NCBI GenBank assembly: GCA_013696745.1
Contig: JACCXZ010000201.1
Location: forward strand, 1 to 39,191
Direction of reading: 5' to 3'
Length of the DNA: 39,191 nt
Source of the DNA: Nocardioidaceae bacterium
GTDB lineage: Bacteria; Actinomycetota; Actinomycetes; Propionibacteriales; Nocardioidaceae
Positions within the stretch are counted from its first letter, which is position 1. Each line of letters starts with the position of its first letter. This document shows positions 25,344 to 33,481 of this stretch, piece by piece. The position numbers and the translations under genes were made by a program. A model generated the notes under the pieces. The model did no database searches. It was not told the origin of the DNA and saw only the letters and a program-made list of their open reading frames with translations.

Positions 25344-26265
25344 ATGCGCATGCTGATCGTGGGTGGCACGTCGTTCGTCGGTCGGCACCTCACGCAGGCG
25401 GCTCTCGCCGGGGGTCATACGGTGACCCTGGCCAATCGCGGCCGCAGCAACCCCGACCTGTTCCCCGAGGCCCAGAGGGTACGCATCGACCGGTCGCCGG
25501 GGCAGCCGGACCTGTCCGGGCTGCGTGGTCGGGAGTTCGACGCGACCATCGACGTCTGCGCCTACTGGCCCGGGCGGGTGCACGCGCTCGCAGCAGCGCT
25601 GGAGCACCGGGGAGGCCGTCAGCTGCACGTCTCGTCGGTGCCCGCCTACGCCGACCCCGTGCCGCACGGCGCCGATGAGTCCGCCCCGCTCGCGCAGCTG
25701 CCGGGCGCGGTGGACAGGATCCGGATGCGCTCGCGATGACCGCCGCCATCTACGGTCCGTTGAATGCCGCATGCGAGCGGGCAGCCGTCGAGGTGTTCGG
25801 TGCCGACGCCACGACGATCGTGCGCCCGACGTACGTCGTAGGGCCCTACGACCCGACGGAGCGCTTCACCTGGTGGCTGGACCGGGTGGCCCGCGGCGGC
25901 ACGATGCTGTGCCCGGGCCCGCGCGCTGCCTCGTTGCAGGTCATCGACGCGCGGGACCAGGCGACCTGGCTACGACGACTGCGCTGGACGCCGACGTCGA
26001 TCCGCGCTGGTGGCCCGCGGACCGGCTGCATCAGCTCGGCGTCGACGGCGCGGCCTTCCCGTTGTGGTCCGAGGGCGAGGACGAGGGCGGCCTGGCACTG
26101 GACCCCACCGCTGCCACCGCTACCGGACTGAGCGCCCGGCCGATCGAGCAGACGATCCGCGAGACGTACGCCTGGATGCAGGAGCACCCGTGGCAGCGGG
26201 ACGGCGTCGGGCTCACCCCCGAGCGGGGGGCCGGCCTGCTGGCGGCCCTCAGACCGGACGGATGA
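25344..26265 (+). pseudogene. Frameshifted NAD-dependent epimerase/dehydratase
   Basis: Three successive frames encode parts of one extended short-chain dehydrogenase. 25344-25739 gives the Rossmann start MRMLIVGGTSFVGRHL through to a stop. From 25736 the next frame gives YGPLNAACERAAVEVFGADA and RPTYVVGPYDPTERFTWW, to about 25970. From about 25980 the third frame gives DVDPRWWPADRL, PLWSEGEDEGG and the family's C-terminus to 26265. The second junction also lacks about 40 residues expected between IDARDQATW and DVDPRWW, so it is a deletion and not only an indel. The catalytic lysine of the YxxxK motif is asparagine (YGPLN). All this indicates real decay. Its 3' end overlaps the tesB stop by 17 bp. 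Confidence 0.82.
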
Positions 26266-27109
26266 GGCCCTCCTGGGCCGCCGAGGCCACCAGCGTCCCG
26301 TCCCGGGTGAAGATGCCGGCGGTCGCGAACCCACGGGCACCGCTGGCCGACGGCGACACCTGGTCGTAGAGCATCCACTGGTCGGCCCGCACCGGGCGGT
26401 GGAACCACACCGCGTGGTCGAGGGAGGCGGCCTGGACCGAGGGTGACCCCAGCAGGACGCCGTGCGGGATCACCGCCGAGCTGAGCAACGTGAGATCGCT
26501 GGCGTAGGTGAGCACACAGGTGTTGAGCACCCGGTCGTCGGGCAGCTCGCCGTGTGCGCGGAACCACAAGCGTGACCTGGCGGGGTGGCCCGCGGGCTCC
26601 AGGCTGCCCCCGGGACGGCTGTCGCCGACGTAGCGGACCTCCAACGCCGACCACTCGCGGCGCCATGCGTCGGCGGCGCGGCTGCTGACGGTGCCCAGCA
26701 CCCCCGCGAGATCCGGGCAGTCCTCCGGCGCGGGGACGTCGGGCAGCTCGTCCTGGTGGTCGAAGCCGTCCTCCTCGCGGTGGAAGGAGGCTGTGAGGTA
26801 GAAGATCGAGCGTCCGTGCTGACGGGCAGTGACCCGGCGGGTGCTGAAGGAGCCGCCGTCACGGATGCGCTCCACGTCGTACACGATCGGGACCGAGGTG
26901 TCGCCGCCGCGCAGGAAGTAGGAATGCAGCGAGTGCACGAAGCGCTCGTCGGGGACGCTGTGGCAGGCGGCTCGCAGCGCCTGGGCCGCGACCTGCCCAC
27001 CGAACACGCGCTGCAGGGTGGAGGCCGACGGCTGGATGCCCCGGAACAGGTCAACCTCGATCCGCTCGAGATCCAGGATCGACACCAGCTCTTCGACAGA
27101 CGTGGGCAC
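26249..27109 (-). CDS. tesB: Acyl-CoA thioesterase II
   Basis: A 286-residue double-hotdog TesB thioesterase that hydrolyses acyl-CoA to free fatty acid and CoA. The first hotdog has RVFGGQVAAQALRAA near 34 and HSLHSYFLRGGD near 59; the second has VLTYASDLTLLSS (near 196, with the catalytic Asp), SLDHAVWFHRP (near 229) and ASAAQEGLIRP at the C-terminus carrying the catalytic Gln. Length equals that of typical bacterial TesB. GTG 27109 is preceded by GAGGA with 9-nt spacing. It lies 33 bp downstream of the PAC2 gene on the same strand and may be transcribed with it and dxs. Confidence 0.93.
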   Translation of the reverse strand: MPTSVEELVSILDLERIEVDLFRGIQPSASTLQRVFGGQVAAQALRAACHSVPDERFVHSLHSYFLRGGDTSVPIVYDVERIRDGGSFSTRRVTARQHGRSIFYLTASFHREEDGFDHQDELPDVPAPEDCPDLAGVLGTVSSRAADAWRREWSALEVRYVGDSRPGGSLEPAGHPARSRLWFRAHGELPDDRVLNTCVLTYASDLTLLSSAVIPHGVLLGSPSVQAASLDHAVWFHRPVRADQWMLYDQVSPSASGARGFATAGIFTRDGTLVASAAQEGLIRPV

Positions 27110-27142
27110 CGTGCGATCCTCGCAGAGCGGCGGTACGCCCGA

Positions 27143-28129
27143 TCAGTCGCGGTCGTCGAGCCCGGCGAGGAACTCCTCCACCTGCTCGCCGAGCTCCTCG
27201 GCGGTCGGCAACGGCCCCTCCGCGGCCAGCAGCGACTCCTCGGCACCCCTGGAGAACGCGTCGTACTGCTCCTCCAAGCCCGTGATCAGCTCCTGGCCCT
27301 CTTGCTCGGTGACCTGCTGGTCGATCTGGCTGATCGCCAGAGCGGACGCGGCCTCGAGCTCGGAGAGGTCGAGCACCAGCCCGGTGCGCTCTGCGACTGC
27401 CTGCAGCAGCGCGACAGCGGCAGCCGGGTAGTCGACCTGTGCCAAGTAGTGCGGTACGTGTGCGACGTAGCCCATGGCGTCGTGGTGCCACTGTCCGAGG
27501 CGGAGCTCGAGCACCGACTGCGCGCTGGCCGGCACGACGAGCTGGCCCTGCCACATGTTCGCCCGGTCCACCAGCTCGGAGTCGGTCGCGTGCGTGGTGA
27601 TGATCACCGGTCGCGTGTGCGGGACGCCCATCGGCACCGATCCCATCCCCACCACCAGGGACACGTCGAAGCGCTCGACGACCGCGCGGACCGCCGAGGC
27701 GAAGCCTTCCCAGCCGTAATCGGGTTCGGGGCCGGACAACAGCAGGTACGGCCGCTCGTTCTGGTCACGCAGCTGCCTGACCACCAGGCGCGGTGTCTCG
27801 TAGGCACTGTAGTGGTCGCGGTCGAACACCATCCCTGGCCGTCGGGCCCGGTAGTCGTACAACCGGTCGAGGTCGAAGCTGGCCACCACCGGCCCCTGCT
27901 GCGGCTGCTGCTGCTGCTGCGGCGGCAGCAAGGACAGGTGTCGAGCCGCAATCGTCGGAGCGGCCCCGGCGGACAGGAAGCCGTCCAGCGCGTGCAGCAG
28001 CACGGGGCGCTCGCCGTCGGCGAACGCCGTCACCTCGTCGACGATGTCAACGAGCGGATGACTGGGCCGTTGCTCCTCGGGCGTGTCCACGGGTACCGGT
28101 GCCTTCTCGGTTCGTCTCGTCCACTTCAT
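27143..28129 (-). CDS. PAC2 family protein (proteasome assembly chaperone-like)
   Basis: A 328-residue PAC2-domain protein. Typical marks are LLHALDGFLSAGAAP (near 42), SFDLDRLYDYRARRP, LLLSGPEPDYGWEGFASAV, GMGSVPMGVPHTRP and a C-terminal acidic helical tail rich in Glu. Actinobacterial PAC2 proteins are related to eukaryotic proteasome assembly chaperones and occur in proteasome-bearing genomes; the function is not proven. A glutamine tract QQQQQPQQ near residue 70 is encoded by a CAG repeat. ATG 28129 is the first credible start (GGA about 10 nt upstream); the open frame continues back to 28330 inside dxs. It lies 61 bp downstream of dxs. Confidence 0.88.
   Translation of the reverse strand: MKWTRRTEKAPVPVDTPEEQRPSHPLVDIVDEVTAFADGERPVLLHALDGFLSAGAAPTIAARHLSLLPPQQQQQPQQGPVVASFDLDRLYDYRARRPGMVFDRDHYSAYETPRLVVRQLRDQNERPYLLLSGPEPDYGWEGFASAVRAVVERFDVSLVVGMGSVPMGVPHTRPVIITTHATDSELVDRANMWQGQLVVPASAQSVLELRLGQWHHDAMGYVAHVPHYLAQVDYPAAAVALLQAVAERTGLVLDLSELEAASALAISQIDQQVTEQEGQELITGLEEQYDAFSRGAEESLLAAEGPLPTAEELGEQVEEFLAGLDDRD
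27896..27933 (-). repeat. CAG/CTG trinucleotide repeat in the PAC2 gene
   Basis: On the plus strand an almost pure CTG tract at about 27904-27919 is flanked by CGG-interrupted units. On the coding strand it reads CAG repeats giving QQQQQPQQ. It lies in a loop-like, non-conserved part of the protein, so length variation should be tolerated. Confidence 0.7.
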
Positions 28130-28190
28130 CTCATGTCGTCCAACGCTCCACGCTGCGCTGTCATTCCGTCGACCGGCCCCTCGGTGCGCG

Positions 28191-30053
28191 TCAGGCGAGC
28201 CGACGCAGCGTGTCCTGAGCGATCGCGTCGGCGGTGAGTCCGATCTCCTCGCAGATGGCTGAACGCTTGTCGTGACCCAGGAACCGCTGCGGGATGGCGT
28301 GCACGGCGACGGGGGCGTCGATCCCGGCATCGCGCAGGGCCTGGGCGAGCGCCGACCCGACTCCCCCGGCCCGGCCGTTGTCCTCGACGCTGACGACGTG
28401 GCTGTACGAACCGGCCAGTTCGACCACCGCAGGGTCGACCGGCTGCACCCACCGGGGGTCGACGACGGTCACACCGAAGCCCTCGGCGATCAGCTTGGCG
28501 GCGACGTCGACGCAAGTCGCCACCATGGAGCCGACGGCGACCACCAGCACGTCGGCAGCGCCGTCGCGGACGATGACGTCGGCCTGTCCGACCCGGTCGA
28601 CCGCGAGGATCTCGTCGAAGAGCTCGCCCTTGGGGAACCGGACCACCGTCGGCGCGTCCTCGACCGCGACAGCCTCACGCAGCAGCTCGCGCAGGCGTAC
28701 CCCGTCACGCGGAGCCGCCAGCCGCAACCCCGGGACCAACCCCATGATCGACATGTCCCACATGCCGTTGTGGCTGGGGCCGTCGTCGCCGGTGACACCC
28801 GCCCGATCGAGCACGAACGTGACACCGCAGCGGTGCAGCGCGACGTCGAGGAGCACCTGGTCGAAGGCACGGTTGAGGAACGTCGCGTAGATCGCGACCA
28901 CCGGATGCATGCCGCCCATCGCCAGACCTGCCGCGCTGGTGACCGCGTGCTGCTCTGCGATTCCCACGTCGAAGCACCGCTCGGGGAACACCTGCGCGAA
29001 GTCACCCAGTCCGGTCGGGTGCAGCATCGCCGCGGTGATCGCCACGACGTCGTCGCGCTCGTGACCGATCCGCACCAGCTCGTCGCTGAACACCGAGGTC
29101 CAGTCCGGACCCGGCGCCACCAGAGCGGACCCGGTCAGTGGGTCGAACGCCTTGGCCTGGTGCATCTGGTCCCGCTCGTCACCGACCGCGAAGTCGTACC
29201 CGTGGCCCTTGACGGTGACGACGTGCACCAGCACGGGTCCGCCGAACTGCCGGGCCTGGGTCAACGCCTGCTCCACCGCGCCACGGTCGTGACCGTCGAT
29301 CGGGCCGACGTACTTCAGGCCGAGGTCCTCGAACATCCCCTGCGGCGCCAACGCGTCCTTGAGCCCGGTCTTGCCCGCGTGCAACGCGTCGTACGTGAGC
29401 GTGCCGACGGTGCCGCCGCGGACGAGTGAGCGCTTGATCTGGGCGAGCACCTTCTCGTAACGCGGATGGGTGCGCAGGCTGGCGAGGTGCTGGGCCAGTC
29501 CGCCGACCGTGGGCGTGTAGGAGCGGCCGTTGTCGTTGACTACAACCACGAGCCGGCGGGTGTCGTCGGCAGCGATGTTGTTCAGCGCCTCCCAGGCCAT
29601 CCCGCCGGTCAGCGCACCATCACCGATGACTGCGACGACGTGCCGGTCCTCCCCGCGCAGGGCGTACGCCTTGGCCAGCCCGTCGGCGTAGGACAGGCTG
29701 GTGGAGGCGTGCGAGTTCTCGACCAGGTCGTGCTCGGACTCCGACTGTTGCGGATAGCCGGCGAGCCCGCCCTTGGTGCGCAGCCGACCGAAGTCGCCGG
29801 CGCGGCCGGTCAGCATCTTGTGGACGTAGGACTGGTGCCCGGTGTCGAAGACGACCTTGTCCCGCGGCGAGTCGAAGACCCGGTGGATCGCCATCGTCAG
29901 CTCCACCACACCGAGGTTCGGACCCAGGTGGCCGCCGTTGACCGCGACCGCCTCGATCACCCGCTCACGGATCTGCTCGGCCAGCTGGGCGAGCTGCTCG
30001 TCGCTCAGGTCGCGCAGGTCGCGCGGTTCACCGATCTGGTCGAGCAGGCTCAT
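28191..30053 (-). CDS. dxs: 1-deoxy-D-xylulose-5-phosphate synthase
   Basis: A complete 620-residue DXS, the first enzyme of the MEP isoprenoid pathway, joining pyruvate and glyceraldehyde 3-phosphate with thiamine diphosphate. The start [31 protein letters not shown] (69-84), the diphosphate/Mg2+ motif GDGALTGG (144-151) followed by [13 protein letters not shown], the transketolase-like [10 protein letters not shown] with the catalytic Glu, and [15 protein letters not shown] are all present. ATG 30053 has GGAG 7 nt upstream. A candidate -10 TACCAT lies at the complement of 30095-30100, back to back with the HIT promoter. Confidence 0.98.
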   Translation of the reverse strand: MSLLDQIGEPRDLRDLSDEQLAQLAEQIRERVIEAVAVNGGHLGPNLGVVELTMAIHRVFDSPRDKVVFDTGHQSYVHKMLTGRAGDFGRLRTKGGLAGYPQQSESEHDLVENSHASTSLSYADGLAKAYALRGEDRHVVAVIGDGALTGGMAWEALNNIAADDTRRLVVVVNDNGRSYTPTVGGLAQHLASLRTHPRYEKVLAQIKRSLVRGGTVGTLTYDALHAGKTGLKDALAPQGMFEDLGLKYVGPIDGHDRGAVEQALTQARQFGGPVLVHVVTVKGHGYDFAVGDERDQMHQAKAFDPLTGSALVAPGPDWTSVFSDELVRIGHERDDVVAITAAMLHPTGLGDFAQVFPERCFDVGIAEQHAVTSAAGLAMGGMHPVVAIYATFLNRAFDQVLLDVALHRCGVTFVLDRAGVTGDDGPSHNGMWDMSIMGLVPGLRLAAPRDGVRLRELLREAVAVEDAPTVVRFPKGELFDEILAVDRVGQADVIVRDGAADVLVVAVGSMVATCVDVAAKLIAEGFGVTVVDPRWVQPVDPAVVELAGSYSHVVSVEDNGRAGGVGSALAQALRDAGIDAPVAVHAIPQRFLGHDKRSAICEEIGLTADAIAQDTLRRLA

Positions 30054-30094
30054 ACGGGCTCCGTCGCGGCAAGGTCGGCGGTGGGTGGAGGTCC

Positions 30095-30136
30095 ATGGTA
30101 GGCGCCCGGATGGTCAGGGCGTCGCGCTCCTAGTAT
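30095..30136. promoter_or_regulatory. Divergent promoters of dxs and the HIT gene
   Basis: On the minus strand TACCAT (30100-30095) precedes dxs with a 41-nt interval and a normal ribosome-binding site. On the plus strand TAGTAT (30131-30136) is 8 nt before the HIT ATG at 30145, suggesting a leaderless message. -35 boxes are unclear. Confidence 0.4.
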
Positions 30137-30144
30137 CGGCCACC

Positions 30145-30552
30145 ATGAGCTGCCTGTTCTGCGCGATCGTCAGCGGTGCGGAACCCGCCCACCACGTGCT
30201 CGACGAGGAGCACGTCATCGGCTTCCTCGACGTACGCCCCGTGTTCAAGGGTCACGTGCTCCTCGTCCCCCGCGTCCACCACGAGACGCTGCCCGACCTG
30301 CCTGGCGACCTGCTGGTGCCGTTGTTCGGCGTCGCCCAGCGGGTGGCGTCGTCGATGGTCGAGGTGCTCGGTGCCCACGGATCCTTCGTGGCCGTGAACA
30401 ACACGGTCAGCCAGAGCGCCCCGCACCTGCACGTGCACGTCGTACCGCGACGTCGCAAGGACGGGCTGCGCGGATTCTTCTGGCCACGCACCCGTTACGA
30501 CGGCGACGAGGCCGAGGACTACGCGGACCGACTGCGCACTGTCCTGGCGTGA
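30145..30552 (+). CDS. HIT family protein
   Basis: A 135-residue histidine-triad nucleotide hydrolase/transferase. It begins with CLFCAIVSG (CxxC, a structural zinc site in this group), has VFKGHVLLVPRVHHETL, and ends with the triad SAPHLHVHVVPR near 93, where the middle His is the nucleophile. A tail with GLRGFFWPRTRY follows. Substrates are nucleotide phosphoramidates or dinucleoside polyphosphates by family knowledge. ATG 30145 is chosen for the -10 spacing and the CxxC start. The gene converges on the SOS-type gene with a 10-bp gap. Confidence 0.93.
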   Translation: MSCLFCAIVSGAEPAHHVLDEEHVIGFLDVRPVFKGHVLLVPRVHHETLPDLPGDLLVPLFGVAQRVASSMVEVLGAHGSFVAVNNTVSQSAPHLHVHVVPRRRKDGLRGFFWPRTRYDGDEAEDYADRLRTVLA

Positions 30553-30562
30553 CGCGCCGGCG

Positions 30563-30934
30563 TCACAGCCGCTCGCGGAACCGCCGGCCCCGCAGCGCGT
30601 CCTCGACCAGCCCGACCGCCCGGCGCACGCCGACCAGGCGGGCGATCTCGCACTCCCAGGTCGCCAGCGACTTGTCGATCACGTCCTGCTCGGCGAGCGC
30701 GCGCAACGACGTACGTCCCTCCGACAATCCCCGACGCGACGCCATCTGCATGCCCTCGACATGCAGCGCGGTGAAGCGCGCCAGCACCACAGGGTGGTGG
30801 CGCAGCCCGGAGTAGCCGCGGAACTCCGGCGGGCACCGGTCGAGCATCCAGCTCACCGCGGTCTCCTCCCACCCGTCCACACCGGCCGGCAGCACCTGCG
30901 GTGGCCAGCCCGGCGGTCGTACGGCGCGCTCCAT
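30563..30934 (-). CDS. SOS-controlled protein of unknown function (123 residues)
   Basis: A 123-residue soluble, mostly helical protein, beginning MERAVRPPGWPPQVLPAGVD. Visible blocks are WEETAVSWMLDRCPPEFRG, LRHHPVVLARFTALHVEGM, then two charged helices ending GLVEDALRGRRFRERL. No catalytic motif, signal peptide or membrane segment is seen; I cannot name a family beyond the impression that similar uncharacterised actinobacterial proteins exist. The start is decided by TATACT, 6 nt before ATG 30934, a leaderless promoter, with a perfect LexA box right behind it. That places it in the DNA-damage response. Possible roles are repair accessory factor or cell-cycle inhibitor; no evidence chooses between them. 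Confidence 0.75.
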   Translation of the reverse strand: MERAVRPPGWPPQVLPAGVDGWEETAVSWMLDRCPPEFRGYSGLRHHPVVLARFTALHVEGMQMASRRGLSEGRTSLRALAEQDVIDKSLATWECEIARLVGVRRAVGLVEDALRGRRFRERL

Positions 30935-30940
30935 CGTCAG

Positions 30941-30946
30941 AGTATA
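30941..30946 (-). promoter_or_regulatory. Leaderless -10 box of the SOS-type gene
   Basis: TATACT on the minus strand is one mismatch from the TATAAT consensus and lies exactly 6 nt before ATG 30934. It directly abuts the LexA box. Confidence 0.65.
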
Positions 30947-30962
30947 TCGAACTCCTGTTCGA
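30947..30962. promoter_or_regulatory. LexA operator (SOS box)
   Basis: TCGAACTCCTGTTCGA is a perfect inverted repeat of TCGAAC/GTTCGA with a 4-nt spacer, the known actinobacterial LexA consensus. It lies in the promoter of the minus-strand gene starting at 30934, so LexA would block the RNA polymerase site. No second box was found in the window, including at uvrB. Confidence 0.9.
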
Positions 30963-31005
30963 TCACGCATCCCAAGACGCGGCCCCATTTTCGCGCCTCT
31001 GCCAG

Positions 31006-31096
31006 GCACGTGGCACGTACTCCCCATGGCATCTTGCCACTCCCCATGGGACGCAAACCATGGGGAGTGAGGTTTACCAAGGGACCCTGGTAAACC
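31006..31096. repeat. Array of nested hairpins and a repeated ACTCCCCATGG
   Basis: ACTCCCCATGG occurs at 31019-31029 and again at 31039-31049, with an inverted copy at 31058-31068. Hairpin A: CACTCCCCATGG (31038-31049) with CCATGGGGAGTG (31058-31069), 12 bp, 8-nt loop. Hairpin B: GGTTTACCA (31071-31079) with TGGTAAACC (31088-31096), 9 bp, 8-nt loop. Upstream, TGGCA/TGCCA pairs could form smaller alternative stems. No gene lies here. It may terminate the flavin-reductase-like gene on the minus strand, or be a regulatory RNA or a protein-binding array. Confidence 0.7.
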
Positions 31097-31137
31097 GGAG
31101 GCAGCTGGGACGAGTGGGGTCTGGGCGCACCGCAGGC

Positions 31138-31659
31138 TCAGCCCGCAGGCCGGACGTAGCGGCCGCGCCGATGCACGAGCGGCGCCTGCTCCTCACCCGT
31201 CTCCACGTGCTCGACCACCGCTTCGGCCAACACCGACCACCCGATCTCGCGTGCCGGCCGGTCGACGAGGCGGACACCGGCCCATGCGGACGCGCCGGTC
31301 AGGACCGGTCCCCAGTCCGTCTGCTCCCACTCCCCCAGCCGAAAGGCTCCGCCCGGCGCGGGTGCGACACCAGCGAAGGCATCGGCGAGGCCGCGGTGCT
31401 CCCAACCGAGCAGCTGCACGACCGCGGTCCGCTGCTCGTGGAGCTCCTGCCACAGGTCGGAGTCCGGATCCAGCAGCGCAAGCACCGTGCCCGGCTCGCC
31501 GTCGGCGAGCATCAGCGACGACACGGTGAGCCCGACCCGGTCACGGGCGACCCCTGTCGTCCACAGGCTGACGACGCCGCCGAGACGGCCGCGCAACCGC
31601 CGTACGGGTGCGCGCTCGGACTCCGGTGGTACGAACGGGTGGTCGGAGTGGATGGTCAC
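31138..31659 (-). CDS. Flavin reductase-like FMN-binding domain protein
   Basis: A 173-residue protein beginning with HPFVPPESERAPVRRL. GVVSLWTTG near 30, GLTVSSLMLADGEP near 44, LALLDPDSDLW and VVQLLGWEHRGLADAFAG are the strand-and-loop blocks of split-barrel flavin reductases; the ending PLVHRRGRYVRPAG is typical of an actinobacterial subgroup. It would bind FMN, with an unknown partner. GTG 31659 is chosen because GAGGA lies 9 nt upstream; an alternative GTG at 31680 would overlap the upstream gene. It follows the EamA stop by 10 bp and belongs to the same transcription unit. Confidence 0.75.
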   Translation of the reverse strand: MTIHSDHPFVPPESERAPVRRLRGRLGGVVSLWTTGVARDRVGLTVSSLMLADGEPGTVLALLDPDSDLWQELHEQRTAVVQLLGWEHRGLADAFAGVAPAPGGAFRLGEWEQTDWGPVLTGASAWAGVRLVDRPAREIGWSVLAEAVVEHVETGEEQAPLVHRRGRYVRPAG

Positions 31660-31669
31660 GCCGTCATCC

Positions 31670-32530
31670 TCACACCCCACCGTCCCGCTTCACGCCTGCG
31701 GTCTCCGGCGGTTCCCGAACGTCGTCGAAGCGGCCGAGCACGACGGCCCCTGCTCCGGTGACCAGCAGCCCGAGCACAGCCGCGGGCAGCCAGCTCTCCC
31801 GTACCGCATCCCCGAGGGCCAGCACCCCGAGCGCTGCCGGCGTGAGCGTCTGCATCACGATCATCGGGGTGGTCACCGCCGTCACTCCGCCGCGCTGCAG
31901 GCCGAGGGAGTACAGGGTGAACGCAAGCACCCCACAGATCGGCAGTGCGTAGGACGCCGGCGTGCTCAGCACCCCCGACAGCGACAGGTCCGGGACCAAC
32001 CTGGTGGCGATGCTGCTGCCCGCGAAGCCCAGCCCGGCGAGGAACCCGAGGGCGAAGGCAGCAGGGGTCCCTCGCCGACGGCCCGCCAGCAGCCCCAGAA
32101 CCGCGATCACACCGGCACCGACGAACAGGACAGCCGTCAGCAAACTGTTCGACTCAGCGGCACCTGCCTCACCGGCAGCCGCCGAGAGCACCGCCAGGCC
32201 CACGCACACGGCACCGACGGCGATCCGTTCGACGGTGCCGAGCCGGTCCCCGAAGTACCAGACGGCCAGCAGGGCGGTCACGGCGAGGCTGGCCGAGATG
32301 CCGGCCTGGGCGAGGAACAGCGGCAGCAGCCGCAAAGCCACCAGGTGCAGGACGAAGCCGACGAGGTTGAGCGCGACAGCGAGGATGAACACCGGCTGGC
32401 GCACCAACCCGAGCACCAGCGCCAGGCTGAGACCACCGGTGGGGACGGCACGGGAGGCCGCCGCCTGTGCGATGGCGGCGACACCGAACACGACAGCGCC
32501 GGCCAGCGCGGCGAGCAGACCGAGCAGCAC
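31670..32530 (-). CDS. EamA/DMT superfamily transporter
   Basis: A 286-residue membrane protein with about ten hydrophobic helices in two halves, as in drug/metabolite transporters. It opens LLGLLAALAGAVVFGVAAIA and contains a repeated helix pattern (LVGFVLHLVALRLLPLFLAQ near 58), ending in a hydrophilic tail ELPP-type DDVREPPETAG. The substrate is unknown. GTG 32530 lies 3 bp after the stop of the phosphatidyltransferase gene, so the genes are translationally linked; no separate promoter is seen. Confidence 0.85.
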   Translation of the reverse strand: MLLGLLAALAGAVVFGVAAIAQAAASRAVPTGGLSLALVLGLVRQPVFILAVALNLVGFVLHLVALRLLPLFLAQAGISASLAVTALLAVWYFGDRLGTVERIAVGAVCVGLAVLSAAAGEAGAAESNSLLTAVLFVGAGVIAVLGLLAGRRRGTPAAFALGFLAGLGFAGSSIATRLVPDLSLSGVLSTPASYALPICGVLAFTLYSLGLQRGGVTAVTTPMIVMQTLTPAALGVLALGDAVRESWLPAAVLGLLVTGAGAVVLGRFDDVREPPETAGVKRDGGV

Positions 32531-32533
32531 GGG

Positions 32534-33322
32534 CTAGTCGCCGGGTCCCGTCGCCAGTGCGGCCTCACGGCGCTCGGCACGATCCTGCCGGATCGGCGAG
32601 ACCATCGTCAGGTAGACGCTGACCACGAGGTAGTAGGCGACGTACAGCAACGACAGACCGACGACCAGGACGTTCGGGTCGGGCATCTGGGCCAGGATGA
32701 CCGCGTACAGGACCAGCCACAGGGTCGCGAGCGACAGGTTGGCCTGCCAGAAGGCGTTCGTACGCGAGGGGTAGACGTACTTGATGGGCACGAAGACCAG
32801 CACGGTGCAGGAGATCAGGATGCCCGCGGTCACCCAGGGTCCCAGCCCCAGCACCACCACGTAGAACGCAATGACGTTCCAGTAGCTCGGGAACCCCATG
32901 AAGAAGTGGTCGTCGGTCTTGGCGTCGCTACGACAGAACTGGTAGCTCGACGCGAGCAGCGGCACGGCAGCGAGCACGGCGCCCACTGCACCGTCCGGCA
33001 GGTAGTCACCGGTCCACAGCAGCACCATGGGCACGAATGCGTACGTGATGTAGTCGACGATGTCGTCCAGCCGGGCACCGTCGAAGTACGGAATGGTCTC
33101 CTTGACCCGCAGCCGCCTGGCCAACATGCCGTCCGTGCCGTCGATCACCAGAGCCGCGAGCAAGATCCACAGCGCCCGGATGTCCTCGCCGTCCATGGCT
33201 GCGACGACCGCGAGCAGCGCCAGCACCGTGCCACTGGCGGTGTACACGTGCAGCAGCCAACCGGCGATCCGGAGCCGCTTGGAGAAGGCGTCCGGTTCAC
33301 CGGCCGTGTCGTCCGTGGTCAA
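32534..33322 (-). CDS. pcs: CDP-alcohol phosphatidyltransferase, phosphatidylcholine synthase-like
   Basis: A 262-residue integral membrane enzyme. The family motif spans DGTDGMLARR (near 58) and FDGARLDDIVDY (near 78), the variant DGxxAR...D...D that holds Mg2+. YQFCRSDAKTDDHFFMGFPS and VFVPIKYVYPSRT are features of bacterial phosphatidylcholine synthase (Pcs), which joins CDP-diacylglycerol and choline. About eight membrane helices are visible. Choline specificity is inferred only from these blocks; a related alcohol is possible. The start is uncertain: TTG 33322 follows a G-rich site (GGGGG, 6 nt upstream) and precedes the first conserved residues; the open frame continues to an ATG at 33388. 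Confidence 0.8.
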   Translation of the reverse strand: MTTDDTAGEPDAFSKRLRIAGWLLHVYTASGTVLALLAVVAAMDGEDIRALWILLAALVIDGTDGMLARRLRVKETIPYFDGARLDDIVDYITYAFVPMVLLWTGDYLPDGAVGAVLAAVPLLASSYQFCRSDAKTDDHFFMGFPSYWNVIAFYVVVLGLGPWVTAGILISCTVLVFVPIKYVYPSRTNAFWQANLSLATLWLVLYAVILAQMPDPNVLVVGLSLLYVAYYLVVSVYLTMVSPIRQDRAERREAALATGPGD

Positions 33323-33481
33323 GGCAACCCCCAGGCGCCAGTCGGAGTGGTGCCTCGTCAACGAGATCCGAGTCTCCCACAGGCACACCGCCGAGGCCGC
33401 TGGCGGTAGAGTTCTGACGCGACACGCCGGGCGTTTCGCACGGCTTCTCTGGTCCCAGCGGGGTGGGTGGCCCGCCTTGCG

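Noticed and set aside
31487-33409. A 640-codon open frame on the plus strand
   Set aside because: It covers three convincing minus-strand genes and has a low-complexity His/Gln/Asp/Arg composition typical of antisense frames in GC-rich DNA.
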